Positions 10,482 through 20,318 of a DNA stretch of 44,697 bases are shown piece after piece. This DNA is from an uncultured Mycoplasmatota bacterium (GTDB lineage Bacteria > Bacillota_I > Bacilli_A > RF39 > UBA660). The stretch covers positions 1 through 44,697 of the forward strand of contig CANPIH010000003.1 in NCBI GenBank assembly GCA_947574085.1, given 5' to 3'. The notes under the pieces were generated by a model. It saw only the letters and a list, made by a program, of their open reading frames with translations, had not been told where the DNA came from and ran no database searches. The translations under genes were made by a program, and so were the position numbers. Position 1 is the first letter of the stretch; the number at the start of each line of letters is the position of its first letter.

Positions 10482-11357
10482 TTGAATAAAACTTTAGTTT
10501 TACAATTGGATTCAGATTATTTGTATTTTAAATATTTAAAATCAAAATATAAGTTAGAAGATTATTATTGTAAAAAATTTAAAAATTTTTTTTTTTATTT
10601 TTTAAAACTCTTAGATATTTTACATATAAGTATTTTTCTTTTTTTAGGAAATTGGAAAAAAGAAATAAAAAAATTTGATACTGTTGTTATTATACCCAAC
10701 AATTATAATTATGGTATTTCAAAATATATAAAGAGGAAAAATAAAAAGTGCAAAATTATTTGTTATTTTTTAAATGTAATTTGTGAAACAAATCAAAATG
10801 TTTTAAAAGATCAAAATATTGATGAATTTTGGACTTTTGATCAAAAAGATTCAGCAAAATACAAAATGAATTATTACCCTCAATTTTTTTCAAAAGAAGT
10901 AAAATTAGAAAAAAAGAAAATCTTATACGATACGATTTTTTTAGGAAGAGATAAAGGAAGAAAAAAAGATTTAGAAAAAATAGATAAAGTATTTAAAAAA
11001 ATGAATTTAAAGTCTAATATTATGATAATTAGCAATGAAAAAGAATACATTGAATACCAAGAATATTTAGATTTAATAAGCGAAAGCAAAACAATTTTAG
11101 AGATAGTAGACGCTAAACAGTCTGGAATGACTTTAAGATGTATGGAGTCAATATTTTTAAATAAGAAATTAATTACTAACGATAAAAAAATTAAGGATTA
11201 TGATTTTTATAATAAAAATAATATTTTTGTTATTGGTATAGACAATTATAAAGATTTAAAAAATTTTATAAACACAAAATATCAAAATATTGATAGATCC
11301 ATATTAAAAAAATACGAATATGGTTCTTGGTTAAATGCGTTAGTAAAAAAGAAATAA
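10482..11357 (+). CDS. Glycosyltransferase-like protein (GT-B-like, divergent)
   Basis: 291 aa; TIFLGRDKGRKKDLEKI and SGMTLRCMESIFLNKKLITND resemble C-terminal GT-B features; family not securely recognised. Confidence 0.5.
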   Translation: MNKTLVLQLDSDYLYFKYLKSKYKLEDYYCKKFKNFFFYFLKLLDILHISIFLFLGNWKKEIKKFDTVVIIPNNYNYGISKYIKRKNKKCKIICYFLNVICETNQNVLKDQNIDEFWTFDQKDSAKYKMNYYPQFFSKEVKLEKKKILYDTIFLGRDKGRKKDLEKIDKVFKKMNLKSNIMIISNEKEYIEYQEYLDLISESKTILEIVDAKQSGMTLRCMESIFLNKKLITNDKKIKDYDFYNKNNIFVIGIDNYKDLKNFINTKYQNIDRSILKKYEYGSWLNALVKKK

Positions 11358-11365
11358 TTTTTTAA

Positions 11366-12886
11366 GTGGAGATGAACCAATTGCGAAGTAAAAGAGCATT
11401 AAAAAATATTTTAATAACATTATTATTGCAGATTATTACGATATTCTGTGGTTTCATTGTACCTAAATTGATTATAAGCAATTATGGTTCAGAAATGAAT
11501 GGATTACTTTCTTCTATTACTCAATTTTTAGCTTATATTACTCTTTTAGAGGCTGGAGTAGGTCCAGTTGTAAAAGCTACATTGTATAAACCTATTTCTC
11601 AGAAAAATACAAAAGATATTATAAATATTTTAAAAACATCAGAAAATTTTTTTAAAAAAATTGCTTATATTTTTATAGTGTATATACTTCTTTTATGTTG
11701 CATATATCCCACCGTTATTAATGATAAGTTTGATGTGTTATTTACGATTTCATTAATTCTTATAATGTCACTTTCAACTTTAACAGAATATTATTTAGGA
11801 ATTACTTATAGAATTTTTTTAAGTTCTTTACAAGAAACTTATGTAATTTCTATTACGCAAATTCTTGTTACAATTTTTAATACTATTGGTATTGTTTTAT
11901 TCATTTTTTTAGGTTTGAATATTATTTGGGTAAAATTAATGACAGCTATAATTTTTATTATTAAACCTATTTTTTTAAGTTATTATGTTAAAAAAAAGTA
12001 TAAAATTCATTTTAGAGATGAAATAGGAAGTTATAAATTAGAGAAAAAATGGGATGGTTTAGCACAGCATGTGGCGAATATCATTTACGAAAATACAGAT
12101 ATAGTTATTTTAACATTATTTGCAACTTTGAATGATGTTTCCATATACGCAGTTTATATATTGGTTATAAAAGGTATAAAAAGTTTAATAGAAGCTCTAA
12201 CCTCTGGAATTGATTCTTCTTTTGGTGATATGATTGCAAGAAAAGAACAAGAAAACTTAAGCAATAGTTTTAAGATTTATGAATTTGTTTATTTAACTAT
12301 TATTACCATTATTTGCATAAGTACAATAGTCTTAATTGTTCCTTTTATCAAAGTGTACACAATGAATATTTCTGATGCCAATTATGTTCAACCTTTGTTT
12401 GGCTTGCTATTATCTATTGCTGGTTTTATTTATGAAATTCGCTTGCCTTACAGTTTGCTTACACAAGCAGCGGGGTGTTTTAAAGAAACAAGAAATGGAG
12501 CTTGGTTAGAAGCGATTATGAATGTTGCTATTTCCATGTTTTTAGTTTTTAAATTGGGACTTATTGGAGTTGCATTAGGCACAATCATCGCGGTTTTGTT
12601 TCGAACTATTGAATTTATGATTTATACCTCTAAATATATTTTAAATAGAAAAATAATGGATACTTTTAAATGGTTTGTGATTATAATCTTTGAAACTTTT
12701 GTAATTTATTTAGTTAATAATTTATTTTTTAGCCAGTTAACTTTTGTATCCTATGGAACATGGTTTGTCTATGCTCTCTTTATTTTTGTTTTAACCACAT
12801 TCTTTGTAGTGATAATAAATTATATGTGGAACCGAAATACAGTATATAATTTAAAGTATTTAATCAAAAAAGTTCTAAAAAAATAA
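11366..12886 (+). CDS. Wzx-type polysaccharide flippase (MOP superfamily)
   Basis: 506 aa, about 12-14 TMs; VPKLIISNYGSEMNGLLSSITQFLAYITLLEAGVGPVVKATLY. Confidence 0.8.
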   Translation: MEMNQLRSKRALKNILITLLLQIITIFCGFIVPKLIISNYGSEMNGLLSSITQFLAYITLLEAGVGPVVKATLYKPISQKNTKDIINILKTSENFFKKIAYIFIVYILLLCCIYPTVINDKFDVLFTISLILIMSLSTLTEYYLGITYRIFLSSLQETYVISITQILVTIFNTIGIVLFIFLGLNIIWVKLMTAIIFIIKPIFLSYYVKKKYKIHFRDEIGSYKLEKKWDGLAQHVANIIYENTDIVILTLFATLNDVSIYAVYILVIKGIKSLIEALTSGIDSSFGDMIARKEQENLSNSFKIYEFVYLTIITIICISTIVLIVPFIKVYTMNISDANYVQPLFGLLLSIAGFIYEIRLPYSLLTQAAGCFKETRNGAWLEAIMNVAISMFLVFKLGLIGVALGTIIAVLFRTIEFMIYTSKYILNRKIMDTFKWFVIIIFETFVIYLVNNLFFSQLTFVSYGTWFVYALFIFVLTTFFVVIINYMWNRNTVYNLKYLIKKVLKK

Positions 12887-12923
12887 ATATTATCAATTAT
12901 TGTAAGTAGTAATTTGGAATACA

Positions 12924-12952
12924 TTGAAACATCGTATTAGTTATGATAATAT
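12924..12952 (+). promoter_or_regulatory. Promoter TTGAAA-N17-TAATAT
   Basis: TTGAAA 12924-12929, 17-bp spacer, TAATAT 12947-12952, in the 157-bp intergenic gap before 13044. Confidence 0.55.
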
Positions 12953-13043
12953 GATAAAAAGAATATAGTTTGGTAATTTATATTGACAATAAAGAAATGA
13001 AGTTGACTTATTTAAATTATTTGTTCAGAAAGAAGAAAAAGCT

Positions 13044-13895
13044 ATGAAAAATGGAATCGTAATATTAAATTATAATGATAGCGAAAATACATCTTTGTTT
13101 TTAAAAAATATTAAAGATTTTAATATATTAGATTATATTGTTGTTGTGGACAACAAAAGTACAGATGATTCTTTGAAAAAACTTAAAGTTTATGAAAATA
13201 ATAAAATAAAAATAGTAGAAGCAAAAGCAAATAAAGGATACGCATCTGGAAATAATGTGGGGATAAAATATTTAATTGAAAATTTTGATATTGATAATAT
13301 TATTATATCAAATCCAGATATTGTAGTAAAAGAAGAAGATATTAAAATGTTAATACAAGATTTGAAAAATCAAAAAATTTCTGTTATAGCTCCTAATGTG
13401 AAAGAACCTTATGGAGTATCTCGTGGTTGGAAACTTCCTACATTTTTTTCAGAATTTCTTTCTAGTATTCCAATACTTAGACGATTTGAGCAAACTCTAC
13501 TATCTTATCGTAATGAAAACTATCAAAGTGATTTAACACAAGTGGATGTTGTCAAAGGCTGTTTTTTTATAATAAAAAAAGATGCTTTTGAAGATATTAA
13601 CTTTTTTGATGAAAATACTTTTCTTTATTATGAAGAAAACATAATGGCAAAAAAGTTACAAAATAAAGGCTATATTACTTGTGTAGATAATAGGGTAACT
13701 ATAATTCATGCTTTATCTCAAAGTGTTGATAAAAATATTAGAAAGTTAGAGAAATTCAAATATTTGAAAAGTAGCCAATATTATTATGAAAAGTCTATTA
13801 ATAAATTGAATATTTTTAAACTTATGATTTTAAAAGTATTGAATAGTATCTATTTCTTTGGCTTGAAAGTAGAAAAAATAATAATAAGAAGGTGA
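13044..13895 (+). CDS. GT2 rhamnosyltransferase-like glycosyltransferase (WbbL-type)
   Basis: GIVILNYNDSENTSLFLKNI, VDNKSTDDS, NKGYASGNNVGIKY, SNPDIVV, DEN.FLYYEE. Confidence 0.8.
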   Translation: MKNGIVILNYNDSENTSLFLKNIKDFNILDYIVVVDNKSTDDSLKKLKVYENNKIKIVEAKANKGYASGNNVGIKYLIENFDIDNIIISNPDIVVKEEDIKMLIQDLKNQKISVIAPNVKEPYGVSRGWKLPTFFSEFLSSIPILRRFEQTLLSYRNENYQSDLTQVDVVKGCFFIIKKDAFEDINFFDENTFLYYEENIMAKKLQNKGYITCVDNRVTIIHALSQSVDKNIRKLEKFKYLKSSQYYYEKSINKLNIFKLMILKVLNSIYFFGLKVEKIIIRR

Positions 13896-15055
13896 TATCT
13901 ATGAAAAATATTATTATTATAGGGGCAAGAGGATACAAATCGAACTATGGGGGTTGGGAGACATTTGTTACAAATTTAATTAAAAACTATTTGGATAAAG
14001 AAGTTAAGTTTCATATTCCAGAGCTTACAAACGACAAAAGGCAAAATAAAAAAATAATTGAAAAAGATGATGTATCATGTCTTCAAGTTTACTCTCCAAA
14101 ATGGGGATTTGTAACCATGTTTATCTACGCTATTTTAGCTTTAAAACGAATGAATCAATATATCAAGAAACAAAAACTTGAAAATGTAGTTTTATATATT
14201 TTAGGGTGTCGTATGGGACCATTTTATCCGTTTTTGATTCATTCTCTAAAAAAAAGAGGCGTTAAAGTTTATTTGAATCCTGATGGGTTAGAATGGATGC
14301 GAGATAAGTGGTCTTGGTGGATAAAAATCTGTTTTAAATTAAGCGAATATTGTATGATAAAACATAGTGATGTAGTTGTATGTGACTCTAAAGCAATTCA
14401 AAATTATGTAAATACTAAGTACAAAAAATTTAATAAGATTACATATTTTATTCCTTATGGGGCTTATTTAAATCAGAAAGAATGTAAAACGGATATTGTA
14501 AAAAAAATGTATAAAAAATATCAACTTGACGAAGACAACTATTATCTTCTTGTTGGCCGATTTGTTCCAGAAAATAATTATGAACTTATTATTAAAGAAT
14601 TTATGGCGTCATCTTCAAAAAAAGATTTGGTGATAATTTCAAACATAGAGAAAAATAAATTTTACAATTTACTAAAAGAAAAAACAAAATTTGACACTGA
14701 TAAGAGAATTAAATTTGTCGGAGCGGTTTACGATAAAGATTCACTTTATTATTTTAGAAAACATGCTTTTGCTTATATTCATGGGCATAGTGCTGGTGGA
14801 ACGAATCCTAGTCTTTTAGAATCTTTGGCTAGCACAAAATTAAATATTTTGTTTCATGCGATATATAATGTTGAAGTTGGACTTACTTCTTGTTTTTACT
14901 TTAGTAAAAAAGACCATGATTTAGTAAGAATCATTAAAAAAGTAGAAAATCTTGACACAATGGCTATCAAAAAGTATGAAAAATTAGCACATGAGCGAAT
15001 AAAAAATGAATATACTTGGACACTAATAGTAGACAAATACAAAAATATTTGGTAA
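13892..15055 (+). CDS. DUF1972-containing glycosyltransferase (rhamnosyltransferase RgpA/Cps2T-like)
   Basis: IIIIGARGYKSNYGGWETFVTNLI is the DUF1972 signature; HGHSAGGTNPSLLESLA C-terminal GT4 motif. Likely ATG at 13901. Confidence 0.85.
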   Translation: MISMKNIIIIGARGYKSNYGGWETFVTNLIKNYLDKEVKFHIPELTNDKRQNKKIIEKDDVSCLQVYSPKWGFVTMFIYAILALKRMNQYIKKQKLENVVLYILGCRMGPFYPFLIHSLKKRGVKVYLNPDGLEWMRDKWSWWIKICFKLSEYCMIKHSDVVVCDSKAIQNYVNTKYKKFNKITYFIPYGAYLNQKECKTDIVKKMYKKYQLDEDNYYLLVGRFVPENNYELIIKEFMASSSKKDLVIISNIEKNKFYNLLKEKTKFDTDKRIKFVGAVYDKDSLYYFRKHAFAYIHGHSAGGTNPSLLESLASTKLNILFHAIYNVEVGLTSCFYFSKKDHDLVRIIKKVENLDTMAIKKYEKLAHERIKNEYTWTLIVDKYKNIW

Positions 15056-15109
15056 AAAAGATAATTTAATGGTATTCTTATGTAATAAGAAAAAGAAGGT
15101 AGTGATAAA

Positions 15110-15841
15110 ATGAAGGAGAAAGCAATTGAATTGGAAAATGTAACAAAATCCTTTAAATTATTTTATGATAAACCAACCACTTTAAAGGAAAGACTTGTTT
15201 TTTGGAATAAGAAAAAAGCCGATGAGCGAGTGATTTTAAATGATATCTCTTTAGATATAAAAAAAGGAGAGACCGTTGCTTTAATAGGTGTTAATGGATG
15301 TGGGAAATCCACTCTTTTAAAAATGATGACTAAAATTATATATCCTACTAAGGGTAAAATTAAAACACATGGTAAGATTACTTCTTTATTAGAATTAGGA
15401 GCAGGATTTCATCCAGATTTTACAGGACGAGAAAATATCTATTTTAATGCTTCTATATTTGGACTTTCAGAGCGTGAAATTGATAATCGTTTGGATGACA
15501 TTATTGCTTTTTCAGAATTAGGAGAATTAATTGATAGTCCTGTCAGAACGTATTCTAGTGGACAATATATGCGACTTGCTTTTTCCATTGCTATTAATGT
15601 GGATGCTGAAATTCTTTTAATTGATGAAATATTAGCGGTAGGTGATCAACATTTTCAAGATAAGTGTTTTGGAAAACTAACTGAATTGAAAAAAGGTGAT
15701 ACTACCATTGTCATTGTAAGTCATGGTCTTGAATCTGTAAAAGATTTATGCAATCGTGGTATTTGGATACATAATGGAAAAATAAAAATGGATGGTAAAA
15801 TTAAGAATGTATTGGAAGCGTATGTAAAGGAGTGTAGATAA
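15110..15841 (+). CDS. Polysaccharide ABC exporter ATP-binding protein (Wzt/RgpD/TagH-like)
   Basis: Walker A GVNGCGKSTLLK, signature YSSGQYMRLAFS, Walker B ILLIDEILAVGD. Confidence 0.9.
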   Translation: MKEKAIELENVTKSFKLFYDKPTTLKERLVFWNKKKADERVILNDISLDIKKGETVALIGVNGCGKSTLLKMMTKIIYPTKGKIKTHGKITSLLELGAGFHPDFTGRENIYFNASIFGLSEREIDNRLDDIIAFSELGELIDSPVRTYSSGQYMRLAFSIAINVDAEILLIDEILAVGDQHFQDKCFGKLTELKKGDTTIVIVSHGLESVKDLCNRGIWIHNGKIKMDGKIKNVLEAYVKECR

Positions 15842-15843
15842 TT

Positions 15844-16623
15844 ATGAAAGAATTATTTAAAAATCTTTACAATTATCGTTTGCTTTTAAAAAGCAATGTA
15901 AAAAAAGATATTCGTGGAAAGTATAAAGCTTCATTCTTAGGAATTTTATGGACTTTTGTAAATCCATTGTTAACTACTTTAGTATACGCTATCGTTTTTC
16001 CTTTTATTTTAAAAAATACAGAACCACATTATGTAACATATTTAATTATAGGTATTTTACCTTGGACTTATTTTACAAACACAATTGTAATTGGAACTAA
16101 TGTTATTTTAGGCAATGCTGGCATTATAAAAAAAGTGTATTTTCCAAGAGAAATTTTACCTATATCAGCAAATACAAGTGGATTAATTAATTTTTTAGTT
16201 TCTTGTTTAATTATTTTTCTTTTTTTAATCTGTAGCGGAATTTGGTTTAGTCCTTATTTGTTATTCTTGCCTCTTATTATAATGATACAATATGTATTTC
16301 AACTAGGAATTATTTTGATAGCAAGTGCTGTTGAAGTTTATGTTCGAGATGCGGAGTATATCATTAATTTTTTAGTGAGCATGTTATTTTATTTAACGCC
16401 AATTCTTTATTCTGTTAAAATGTTTGAGGGAAGTCCTATAGCGAATTTAATTAAGTTAAATCCTATGGCGACGATTATTAATAGTTATCGTAATATTTTA
16501 TTTTATCAAACTATGCCAGAAATTAAAGCTTTGCTTATTACTTTTGGAGTAAGTTTATTATTGTTGTGGATAGGTTTTAAAATTTTTAACAAATTACAAA
16601 GAGGATTTGCTGAGGAGGTTTAA
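15844..16623 (+). CDS. Polysaccharide ABC exporter permease (Wzm/RgpC/TagG-like)
   Basis: RGKYKASFLGILWTFVNPLLTTLVYAIVF, AEYIINFLVSMLFYLTPILYS, LNPMATIINSYRN. Confidence 0.9.
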   Translation: MKELFKNLYNYRLLLKSNVKKDIRGKYKASFLGILWTFVNPLLTTLVYAIVFPFILKNTEPHYVTYLIIGILPWTYFTNTIVIGTNVILGNAGIIKKVYFPREILPISANTSGLINFLVSCLIIFLFLICSGIWFSPYLLFLPLIIMIQYVFQLGIILIASAVEVYVRDAEYIINFLVSMLFYLTPILYSVKMFEGSPIANLIKLNPMATIINSYRNILFYQTMPEIKALLITFGVSLLLLWIGFKIFNKLQRGFAEEV

Positions 16624-17470
16624 AATGGGTTTAAAAATTGCAGCAGTTGTAACCTTATTTTATCCAAATTCTACTCATTTCAAAAATATAAATAATTATT
16701 TGGAATCTGTAGACAAACTATATGTAATTGATAACACTCCCAAGAAAAATGTTAAAAAATTTTTACCTCAAAATAAGAAAATTGAATATTATTCTTATGA
16801 TAATTTAGGAGTGGCAAAGGCTTTGAATATTGCAGCAAAATTGGCTCAAAAAGAATACACTTGGTTACTAACAATGGATCAAGATACCGTTATTCAAAAA
16901 TCTGTAATTGAAGAAATGAAACAAATTATTAAGAAAAAAAATATGGATAATATTGGGATTGTTACCCCATGGCATAAAACAAAATTGCTAGTAGAAAAAC
17001 CAACAGAAGCTGTAGATTATCCTCAAGACGTTATGACTTCTGGAAATCTATTAAATTTAGTTATTTGGGAAAAAATAGGGGGATTTTTTGAAGATTTTTT
17101 TATTGACGGGATAGACATTGAATATGGACTACGCTTAAAAAAAAATGGTTATAAAATTATGCGTTTAAATTATTTAGAAATTGAACATGATTTAGGGAAT
17201 ATTTTTTATATAAAAGGGAAATTATGTACCAATCATAGTGGAATTCGAAGATATTATATGAATCGTAATTATCACTATATTTATGATATGTATAAAGATA
17301 CTGACTTAAATTTTTGCTTATTTTTAAAAAGTAACTACAAAACAATGCTTAAAGTTATTTTATTTGAAAAAAATAAATTTTCTAAAGTATATGGCTTTGT
17401 ACTAGGTTATCTACACTATAAAAAAGGTATTAAAGGAAAATTAGAAAAATTTTTAAATCAAAAGATGTAA
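16607..17470 (+). CDS. GT2 rhamnosyltransferase-like glycosyltransferase
   Basis: AVVTLFYPN, YDNLGVAKALNIAAKLA, LLTMDQDTVI; likely ATG 16625 overlapping the upstream gene only marginally. Confidence 0.8.
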   Translation: MLRRFKMGLKIAAVVTLFYPNSTHFKNINNYLESVDKLYVIDNTPKKNVKKFLPQNKKIEYYSYDNLGVAKALNIAAKLAQKEYTWLLTMDQDTVIQKSVIEEMKQIIKKKNMDNIGIVTPWHKTKLLVEKPTEAVDYPQDVMTSGNLLNLVIWEKIGGFFEDFFIDGIDIEYGLRLKKNGYKIMRLNYLEIEHDLGNIFYIKGKLCTNHSGIRRYYMNRNYHYIYDMYKDTDLNFCLFLKSNYKTMLKVILFEKNKFSKVYGFVLGYLHYKKGIKGKLEKFLNQKM

Positions 17471-17471
17471 T

Positions 17472-19178
17472 TTGAAGAAAAAAATGTTAAAATACAAAAA
17501 AGGAGCGAATAATATGCTTTTTACAAAAAAAAATATTCATCGATTAGGAGTATTTGTTTTTTTTGATAAAAATGGTATTGTAGATGATTATGTACTTTTT
17601 ATGCTTGAATCCTTAAAAAAAGCTGTACAAGATTTAATTATAGTTTCTAATTGTATGTTATCTGGTAATGAGAAAAAAAAATTATTTACTTTTACTGATA
17701 AAATAAAGATTAGACAAAATATTGGCTTAGACGCTGGAGCATTTAAAGAAGTTTATGACGACTATCAAAACTATTTTAGAGATTTTGATGAGCTTATACT
17801 TGTGAATGATACGTTTTATGGTCCTTTTGTACCTTTTAAAAAAATATGTGAAGTTATGGAGAAAAGGGATGTTGATTTTTGGGGGCTAACGGCAAATTAT
17901 AATAGTGTGGATGGATTTGGATATCTTCCCGATAATATGATTCATAGCCATATACAAACGTTTTTTATTGCTTTTCGTGGAAATGTTTTAAATAGTAAAG
18001 CCTTTCGTGAATATTGGGAAAATTACAACATAAAAAAAATGAAACGTTTTGATAATGTGGTGACAAAACATGAAATCGTATTTACACATTATTTAGAACA
18101 AGCTGGTTTTAAATGGGATGTATACACCAATTTAGAAAAATATCATAGTTCCAATTTAGAAGAAAATTTTAATGCATACGCTTATGCCTCTTTTGATTTG
18201 ATTCAAAATTGTAATTGTCCATTTATTAAAAGAAAAAACTTTGTATTTGATAAAAAAGATATTCTTTATTTGACTGATGGTGAAGAGAATAAAAAAAGTA
18301 TGGAATACATAGAAAAACATTTCTCTTACGATACAAATATGATTTGGAAAAATTTAATAAGACTTTATAATACAGAGGATTTATATTATGGTTTGAATTT
18401 AAATTTTATTGTTGAAGAACAAGAAAAAAGTAGTATTTTGTATGCTATTGTAATTTATTTAGAAGAAGAAAAGTACTTGCATTTCTTTATGCAATTTTTA
18501 AAAAATACACACATAAAAAATATTTTTGTTTTTGCAAGTAATTCCAAAGTGCAACGAAAGTTAGAAAACGAAAATATAAAGGTTACAGCAAAAAAAGATT
18601 TTGATTCTTCAAAATACCAATATATCGGTATCGTAAAAGATAAAGATTTAAAAAGACAAAAAATATTTTTGGTCTATGAACATTATTTTGCCCATTTTAT
18701 GTTGAACGCTTTAGAAAGCCAAAAATATATAAATGGTATTCTTAAAATCTTTGCAGAAAATTTTTATTTAGGAATGCTTTTGCTTCCAGAAAGCTTTCAT
18801 AGTGATTATTTTGGAGAAATTGCAGAAATGAGTAATAAAATACCATGCAATTACAACTCATGCTTTATTAAAAGTAATTTATTTGATTGGGAAATAATAG
18901 AAAAAGATTCTTTTGTATCGCATTATTTAGAAAAAGCAAAATACAAATACATTGTTGGAAAAATATATAATAAAAAAAGCATAGCAAAATATTTATTAAA
19001 TCAAGAATATATTATTAAAAAAACTTATGAAACTTTAGGAAATTGTAATGGGTATGTAAATCAATTTTCTGTTCTTTTATATCATTTAAAACATACAAAA
19101 AGGATTCAAATTCCAGGAAGGGGAATAATATTACGTTTGTATCGAAAGTTTCTAAAAATACGTTATAAATTTTTTTAA
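17472..19178 (+). CDS. RgpF-like rhamnan synthesis protein
   Basis: LGVFVFFDKNGIVDDYVLFMLESLKKAVQDLIIVSN, NIGLDAGAFKE, LILVNDTFYGPFVPFKKICEVMEKRDVDFWGLT are RgpF hallmarks; likely ATG 17514 with AAAGGAG SD. Confidence 0.9.
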   Translation: MKKKMLKYKKGANNMLFTKKNIHRLGVFVFFDKNGIVDDYVLFMLESLKKAVQDLIIVSNCMLSGNEKKKLFTFTDKIKIRQNIGLDAGAFKEVYDDYQNYFRDFDELILVNDTFYGPFVPFKKICEVMEKRDVDFWGLTANYNSVDGFGYLPDNMIHSHIQTFFIAFRGNVLNSKAFREYWENYNIKKMKRFDNVVTKHEIVFTHYLEQAGFKWDVYTNLEKYHSSNLEENFNAYAYASFDLIQNCNCPFIKRKNFVFDKKDILYLTDGEENKKSMEYIEKHFSYDTNMIWKNLIRLYNTEDLYYGLNLNFIVEEQEKSSILYAIVIYLEEEKYLHFFMQFLKNTHIKNIFVFASNSKVQRKLENENIKVTAKKDFDSSKYQYIGIVKDKDLKRQKIFLVYEHYFAHFMLNALESQKYINGILKIFAENFYLGMLLLPESFHSDYFGEIAEMSNKIPCNYNSCFIKSNLFDWEIIEKDSFVSHYLEKAKYKYIVGKIYNKKSIAKYLLNQEYIIKKTYETLGNCNGYVNQFSVLLYHLKHTKRIQIPGRGIILRLYRKFLKIRYKFF

Positions 19179-19203
19179 AAGTTTTTTTAATAAAAAAAAT
19201 TGT

Positions 19204-20205
19204 TTACTTTTTACTATTTTTTAAATTCCAAGCAAAACTATAAATTAATTTATAAAGTTTAAATTTATAGAGTAGATAACCGATAAGCAATTTACTGTCT
19301 AAATTTTTAAACTTTATTTTTTTTAATACTTGCTCTATTTGATTTGTTTTTAAATATTTTTTTATATTTTCTTTTCCACTTTTATAGTTTTTATTATTTA
19401 ATTCATTTAAAAGAATTCCTAAAAATTTACGAAGGTAAAATAAGCCAAGAAGATGCTCCCAATTCTTTATACCATTTTCTAAACAGATTTCTTTTAATGG
19501 TTCATAATATTTCAAATTTTCTTCAAAGTTAATAGGACAATAAATTAAATTTGTATCTGAAACATAGTAATAAAGTTTTTCATCTAAATAAAGGTATTTG
19601 TCAATTTTAGAAACGTAAGCAATATTAAATAGTAAATCTTCTCCGCTTTTTTTATTTGTATTAAATTGTAAATGATTTTCATCTATAATTTTTTTAAGGT
19701 AAATTTTATTCCAAGGAACGCTTCCAAGTTTATGAAGAAATTCTCCCTGAATATATTTTTGTATCCCATTTTTTTCAATAAAAGGTCCATTTTTATATCG
19801 CTTTGAAATTATATCTCCTACATATTTTTGACGGTCTATTATGTAAGCATTAAAGTAAAGAAGTTCAAAAGTTTCTTTTTGAAGAATAGGAATGATCTTT
19901 AAAAAAAATTTTTCATTGTACCAGTCATCACAATCTCCAAAAGTAATATATTTTCCTTTTGCATAAGAAATTCCAATATTTCTAGTATCACTAACTCCAC
20001 TATGTTTTTTGTCTATAGCTTTAATATTTTTATATTTTTTTTCGTATTCTTTTAAAATTTTAAATGTGTTGTCCTCAGAACCATCATTTACGAGAATTAA
20101 TTCATAATTTTTATAATTTTGGCAAAGTAAAGATTCAATTAATTTTTTTACTTTTTTTTCTCCATTGTATACAGGGCATATTATAGATAACAGTATATTT
20201 TTCAT
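19204..20205 (-). CDS. GT2 family glycosyltransferase
   Basis: LSIICPVYNGEKKVKKLIESLLCQNYKNYELILVNDGSEDNT, GDCDDWY. Confidence 0.85.
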   Translation of the reverse strand: MKNILLSIICPVYNGEKKVKKLIESLLCQNYKNYELILVNDGSEDNTFKILKEYEKKYKNIKAIDKKHSGVSDTRNIGISYAKGKYITFGDCDDWYNEKFFLKIIPILQKETFELLYFNAYIIDRQKYVGDIISKRYKNGPFIEKNGIQKYIQGEFLHKLGSVPWNKIYLKKIIDENHLQFNTNKKSGEDLLFNIAYVSKIDKYLYLDEKLYYYVSDTNLIYCPINFEENLKYYEPLKEICLENGIKNWEHLLGLFYLRKFLGILLNELNNKNYKSGKENIKKYLKTNQIEQVLKKIKFKNLDSKLLIGYLLYKFKLYKLIYSFAWNLKNSKK

Positions 20206-20263
20206 TCTTTTTTCTCCTTATCTCTTTTATTTTAACATAATGCTTTTTAAAAAGCACAATGTA

Positions 20264-20292
20264 TTGAATAACTTTTTAAAATAATATATAAT
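20264..20292 (+). promoter_or_regulatory. Promoter TTGAAT-N17-TATAAT
   Basis: TTGAAT 20264-20269, 17-bp spacer, TATAAT 20287-20292; a palindrome GCTTTTTAAAAAGC lies just upstream (20242-20255). Confidence 0.65.
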
Positions 20293-20318
20293 TTAGTTAG
20301 AGAAAAGGTATGAGTTAA

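Noticed and set aside
17673-17681. A9 tracts in the rgpF-like gene and the upstream GT2 (about 17136-17144) as phase-variable sites
   Set aside because: A8-A9 runs are common throughout this AT-rich Lys-rich coding DNA; only the T11 tract stands out.
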